Below are positions 5,126-7,782 of a stretch of DNA of 7,782 nt, in pieces. Made by a program: the position numbers and the translations under genes. Below the pieces are notes generated by a model. That model did no database searches. It saw nothing but the letters and a program-made list of their open reading frames with translations, and had not been told where the DNA came from. Position 1 is the first letter of the stretch. Each line of letters starts with the position of its first letter. This stretch comes from Deltaproteobacteria bacterium (lineage in GTDB: Bacteria; Desulfobacterota_E; Deferrimicrobia; Deferrimicrobiales; Deferrimicrobiaceae). The stretch covers positions 1-7,782 of the forward strand of contig JAMDCN010000150.1 of assembly GCA_023489025.1 (NCBI GenBank), read 5' to 3'.

Positions 5126-5630
5126 GGAGTTCGAGGCGGGATTCGAGATCCTCCAGCTTCCGCCGGTCCTCGGGGAGCTCCGCCTGGTATTTCCTGTACA
5201 GCTCCAGGTCGCCGGGGTCGACGACGCGGCTGCGGTACGGATTCAGGGCCAGGTTCTGCCGGTCCTCGACGAACCGGATCAGTCGTTCCTTCGCGGCGAT
5301 CTTGGCTTTCATCTGCTCCGCCTCGGAGGCCAGCGATTCCTTTTCACGGGCCGCCGCTGCGGCCTGGTCTTCCCGGGAGGGAGCGCCGGCCGGCGCCGGC
5401 CGGGTTTGCCCGGCGCCCTGGTCCCGCGGAACGGAAGGGGTCGGTTCCGCCGCGCGGGGAGCCTCGCGGATCACCATCGTCGCCTTGCCGCGGAACGCGG
5501 CGGGAACATTCGAGAGATCGTCGGTGAAATGGATTGCGCCGGTCTCGTCTTCCCATTTGTAGATATCGGCCCGGGAGTCGGCGGCGAACAGCATCAACAG
5601 GGCCATGACGGCGAACGCGGGGCGTTTCAT
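5118..5630 (-). CDS. Periplasmic DUF4124-domain coiled-coil protein
   Basis: A 170-aa exported protein of unknown function. Residues 1-21 are a signal peptide (KRPAFAVMALLMLFAADSRA). The DUF4124 motif comes next, ADIYKWEDETGAIHFTDDLSNVP (about 21-43), the usual 'YKWvDe.G..hftD' pattern. A Pro/Ala-rich linker (57-88) leads to a charged helical region (89-125 and 143-170) likely to be coiled coil. DUF4124 proteins are generally periplasmic or envelope-associated and lack a settled role. No good Shine-Dalgarno precedes the ATG; the start instead overlaps, as ATGA, the stop of a 27-codon frame upstream, suggesting translational coupling. The stop overlaps the pseudouridine synthase gene tail to tail. 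The linker codons contain an 18-bp GC palindrome (5386-5403). Confidence 0.85.
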   Translation of the reverse strand: MKRPAFAVMALLMLFAADSRADIYKWEDETGAIHFTDDLSNVPAAFRGKATMVIREAPRAAEPTPSVPRDQGAGQTRPAPAGAPSREDQAAAAAREKESLASEAEQMKAKIAAKERLIRFVEDRQNLALNPYRSRVVDPGDLELYRKYQAELPEDRRKLEDLESRLELLK

Positions 5631-5710
5631 TTGTAAAGGTACACCGTCAGGATGATGGCGATCGAGCCCGCCAGGAGAAACGCAACAGGTATCAGTACCG
5701 ACGCATCCAT
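5627..5710 (-). CDS. 27-aa single-helix membrane microprotein
   Basis: Minus-strand ATG at 5710 opens a 27-codon frame: MDASVLIPVAFLLAGSIAII then LTVYLYK. Residues 5-26 are an uninterrupted hydrophobic stretch of transmembrane length, with Asp near the N-terminus and Lys at the C-terminus, suggesting one helix with its C-terminus in the cytosol. The stop TGA overlaps the ATG of the DUF4124 gene (ATGA, 5627-5630), whose own ribosome site is missing, so reading this frame could deliver ribosomes to it. The ribosome site of the microprotein itself is weak (AGAAAAGC before ATG). I do not recognise a family. The alternative is that it is only a leader peptide or chance frame. Confidence 0.5.
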   Translation of the reverse strand: MDASVLIPVAFLLAGSIAIILTVYLYK

Positions 5711-5749
5711 GCTTTTCTGATAGTACAATAGGGAATCCGGTGAAATCAA
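5711..5749. promoter_or_regulatory. Short divergent promoter region
   Basis: The minus strand has TTGATT (5749-5744), 18 nt, TACTAT (5725-5720), each 4 of 6 to consensus, which would give the microprotein gene an almost leaderless mRNA. The plus strand has TACAAT (5724-5729) overlapping it, without a clear -35, for the 69-aa gene. Only 29 nt separate the two divergent genes, so their promoters must overlap. Both assignments are weak. Confidence 0.28.
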
Positions 5750-5949
5750 CGGAGGGGCGGTTGCGCGGAGAGGGCCCGGCAAAGACGCTCTGGCTTGTTT
5801 TCCTGTGTCTGTTCTGCTGGCCGTTTCTCGGAGCGGCCGACAGGGCGGTCTCCGTCCTGGGGATCCCTTCCCTCCTGGTCTACCTTTTCCTGGGGTGGGC
5901 GGTCCTGGTCGCCGCCCTTGCCGTCATCAGCCGGAAGCTGGAGGACTAA
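5740..5949 (+). CDS. 69-aa two-helix membrane protein linked to the symporter-kinase
   Basis: A small inner-membrane protein: a hydrophilic N-terminus (1-15), helix 1 at about 16-34 (TLWLVFLCLFCWPFLGA), a short loop, and helix 2 at about 43-64 (PSLLVYLFLGWAVLVAALAV), ending SRKLED. Its stop lies 5 nt before the ATG of the symporter-kinase gene, and GGAGG for that gene lies inside its last codons, so the two are co-translated. Known parallels: many sodium:solute symporters have a small membrane partner encoded just upstream (DUF485, DUF4212 and YhdT types), and Pseudomonas cbrA is preceded by the small ORF cbrX. I cannot assign this protein to one of these families. GTG at 5740 has AGGGAA just upstream; TTG at 5761 with GGAGGGG at 3-5 nt is an equally possible start (62 aa). 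Confidence 0.75.
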   Translation: MKSTEGRLRGEGPAKTLWLVFLCLFCWPFLGAADRAVSVLGIPSLLVYLFLGWAVLVAALAVISRKLED

Positions 5950-5954
5950 ACGGG

Positions 5955-7782
5955 ATGCCCCTCCCCCTGTTCTCCGGACCCGCCGTGCTGGCCCTGATCA
6001 CGGTCTACCTGCTCGCCCTCTTCGGGATCGGGTACCTCGGGGAACGTCGGTTCGACGCCATCCGGGCCCGCGGGCTGGACCGGTACATCTACGTCTTCGC
6101 CGCCGGGGTGTACTGTACTTCCTGGACCTTTTACGGATGCATCGGAAACGCCGCCGAGTACGGCGCTTCGTTCCTCGGACTGTTCCTCGGCCCTTCCATC
6201 TTCGCGCTGGGCTGGTGGTTCTTCCTTCGCAAACTGGTGAGGGTCTGCCGCGCGCACAACATCACCTCCGTGCCGGATTTCCTGAGCGTCCGGTACGGCG
6301 GACATTCGTGGATCGGCCCGCTGGCCACCTTGCTCCTCGTCGTGGGGAGCGTGCCGTACATCTCCTTGCAGCTGCGCGCGGTGTCGATCTCGTTCGACCT
6401 CATCGCGGGGCCGCCGGCAGGGCAGGGGGCCTTCGTGGAGCCGATGCTCCTGGTCTCTCTTTTCCTGGGGGCGTTCGCCCTCGTCTTCGGAAGCCGGTAC
6501 CTCGATTTCACCAAGCCCCAGGGGGGGCTGCTCACGGCGGTGGCGGTGGAGTCCGCGGTCAAGATCGTGATCTTCGTCGCGGCGGGGCTGTTCGTCTGCT
6601 ATGGCGTCTTCGACGGGATGGGGGACATCTACGGGCGGATTCTCTCCCACCCGGAATGGCGGCGCCTTGCCACGCTCAAGGACTCCCCCGGCAACGGATA
6701 CTCGCGATGGCTGGCGTACATGGTCATCGCCGTGTTCGACGTCGTCCTGCTCCCGCGCCAGTTCCACATCTTCGTCGTGCAGAACGGGGACGAAAAGCAC
6801 ATCAAGACGGCGATGTGGCTGTTTCCCCTCTATCTTTTCGCGATCAACCTGTTCGTCATTCCGATCGCCTTCGGGGGGCTCCTGCTGGGGCTGCCGGCGT
6901 CCGCGGGGGACAAGTACATCCTGTCCATCCCGATGCTCGCCGGCCGGAAGACGTTAAGCCTCCTGGTTTTCCTGGGTGGATTCTCGGCGGCCACCGCCAT
7001 GGTGGTGGTTTCCTCCGTCGCGCTCGGGAAGATGGTGGCCAACAACCTCGTGATCCCCACGATCCTCCGGATGCGGAGGGGATTCCACGCCTACGGGTAC
7101 CTCCTTGCCGCCGCCCGCGCCTCGATGCTGGTCGTCATTGCCCTGGGATATCTCTACGCGACGCTCATGTCCCGCAACATGGTGCTCATGGAAATCGGGA
7201 TCATCTCCTTTGTCGCGGTCGCGCAATTCGGGCCGGCGGTCTTCGGGGGGCTCTACTGGAGCCGCGCCAGCACGCGGGGCGCCATGCTGGGGATCTCTCT
7301 GGGATTCGCCGCCTGGTTCTATACCCTCGTACTCCCCGCAATGGTCAAGGCCGGCTTCGTGGGGGGGGACATCCTTGCCCACGGCCCCTTTGGAATCGCG
7401 GCGCTCATGCCTACCCGCCTGCTGGGAATGGGGGCCGTCGACCCGGTCGGAAACGCGGTCTTCTGGAGCCTGTTCCTGAATGGCTTCGGGTTCGTCGCGG
7501 GATCCTACCTGTCCGAGCCGTCGAGGGAGGAGGCGCGGCGGTTCGAGAGCATTCACGCGTCGGCGCCGGGCCGCCCCCGGGTGCCGGAGAATATCCTCGC
7601 CGCTTCGGAAGCCGGTGCCCACTACCTGTCCCTGGAGGAGGTCGAGGAGGTGGTCACGCGGTACGCCGGCCACGAAAAGGAAAAGGAGATCGGGGAGGTC
7701 GTCCGGGAAATCCGCGAGATCAAGAAGCGCGGGGAGACCCGCGAGGCGGTGATCCGCCAGATGGACCTTCCCCAGCGGCTGG
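5955..7782 (+). CDS. Sodium:solute symporter-domain sensor protein (CbrA-like histidine kinase), N-terminal part
   Basis: The frame stays open from ATG 5955 to the right edge (609 codons), so the protein is truncated by the window. Residues 1-518 are an SSS-family membrane domain of about 13 helices with marks of the kinase-linked branch: CTSWTFYG (54-61), ITSVPDFLSVRYG (103-115), VPYISLQLRAV (133-143), LLPRQFHIFVVQN (265-277), WLFPLYLFAINLFVIP (288-303), GGFSAATAMVVVSS (341-354) and FGGLYWSRASTRGAMLG (430-446). Residues 519-609 are hydrophilic and charged; HYLSLEEVEEVVTRYAG resembles the STAC linker between symporter and kinase in CbrA. PAS, HisKA and HATPase domains would be expected past 7782 but are not visible. 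The role would be sensing or importing a solute and signalling to a response regulator; substrate unknown. GGAGG (5940-5944) lies 10 nt upstream. Confidence 0.88.
   Translation, partial: MPLPLFSGPAVLALITVYLLALFGIGYLGERRFDAIRARGLDRYIYVFAAGVYCTSWTFYGCIGNAAEYGASFLGLFLGPSIFALGWWFFLRKLVRVCRAHNITSVPDFLSVRYGGHSWIGPLATLLLVVGSVPYISLQLRAVSISFDLIAGPPAGQGAFVEPMLLVSLFLGAFALVFGSRYLDFTKPQGGLLTAVAVESAVKIVIFVAAGLFVCYGVFDGMGDIYGRILSHPEWRRLATLKDSPGNGYSRWLAYMVIAVFDVVLLPRQFHIFVVQNGDEKHIKTAMWLFPLYLFAINLFVIPIAFGGLLLGLPASAGDKYILSIPMLAGRKTLSLLVFLGGFSAATAMVVVSSVALGKMVANNLVIPTILRMRRGFHAYGYLLAAARASMLVVIALGYLYATLMSRNMVLMEIGIISFVAVAQFGPAVFGGLYWSRASTRGAMLGISLGFAAWFYTLVLPAMVKAGFVGGDILAHGPFGIAALMPTRLLGMGAVDPVGNAVFWSLFLNGFGFVAGSYLSEPSREEARRFESIHASAPGRPRVPENILAASEAGAHYLSLEEVEEVVTRYAGHEKEKEIGEVVREIREIKKRGETREAVIRQMDLPQRL

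Noticed and set aside
5386..5403. 18-bp perfect palindrome CCGGCCGGCGCCGGCCGG
   Set aside because: It lies within the Pro/Ala-rich linker codons of the DUF4124 gene, where GCC/CCG-type codons easily produce such palindromes; no sign of a separate function.
5946..7673. Two long minus-strand frames opposite the symporter-kinase gene
   Set aside because: The plus frame has unmistakable SSS motifs throughout and stays open for 609 codons. The antisense products are low-complexity, charged and domain-free.

Overview
The window is a piece of a GC-rich Gram-negative chromosome. Outer-membrane efflux, periplasmic and lipoprotein genes show the double membrane. The mix of genes (TolC family, periplasmic cyclophilin, FN3-like secreted proteins with 'SW-x-TYTDG' strands, UspA, a DUF4124 protein, and a sodium-symporter-like sensor kinase) suggests a deltaproteobacterial or Desulfuromonadota-like bacterium. 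That taxonomic guess is inference only. No rRNA, tRNA, CRISPR array, transposase or phage gene was seen.

Layout. (1) 1-1559, minus strand: a TolC-family outer-membrane efflux gene. Its stop overlaps by 4 nt (ATGA) the start of another minus-strand gene that runs off the left edge, probably the rest of an export operon. (2) 1560-2315, plus strand: a divergent periplasmic cyclophilin-type peptidyl-prolyl isomerase ending in a 14-bp hairpin. (3) 2316-3483: an AT-rich stretch of about 270 nt, then two small exported FN3-like proteins, one a lipoprotein and one with a signal peptidase I type leader. The pair looks like a diverged tandem duplication and is bracketed by two closely similar GC-rich hairpins. 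(4) 3557-4131, minus strand: a UspA-domain gene with a near-consensus sigma-70 promoter whose -10 box is buried in a perfect palindrome. (5) 4179-5125, plus strand: an RluA-family pseudouridine synthase. (6) 5118-5710, minus strand: a previously easy-to-miss 27-residue membrane microprotein coupled by ATGA to a DUF4124/coiled-coil periplasmic protein, which in turn overlaps the pseudouridine synthase gene tail to tail by 8 nt. (7) 5740 to the right edge, plus strand: a 69-residue two-helix membrane protein followed 5 nt later by a large open reading frame, cut by the window, that encodes a sodium:solute-symporter domain joined to a cytosolic region like that of CbrA-type sensor kinases.

Working together. 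Three pairs appear translationally coupled or nearly so: efflux gene with its downstream partner, microprotein with the DUF4124 protein, and 69-aa protein with the symporter/kinase. Non-ATG starts are common here (TTG or GTG for the efflux gene, cyclophilin, pseudouridine synthase and 69-aa protein) and are chosen on Shine-Dalgarno position, signal peptide and promoter geometry. The most interesting items are the 27-aa microprotein, the FN3 pair with its hairpin brackets, the palindromic usp operator, and the small-protein plus symporter-kinase module.
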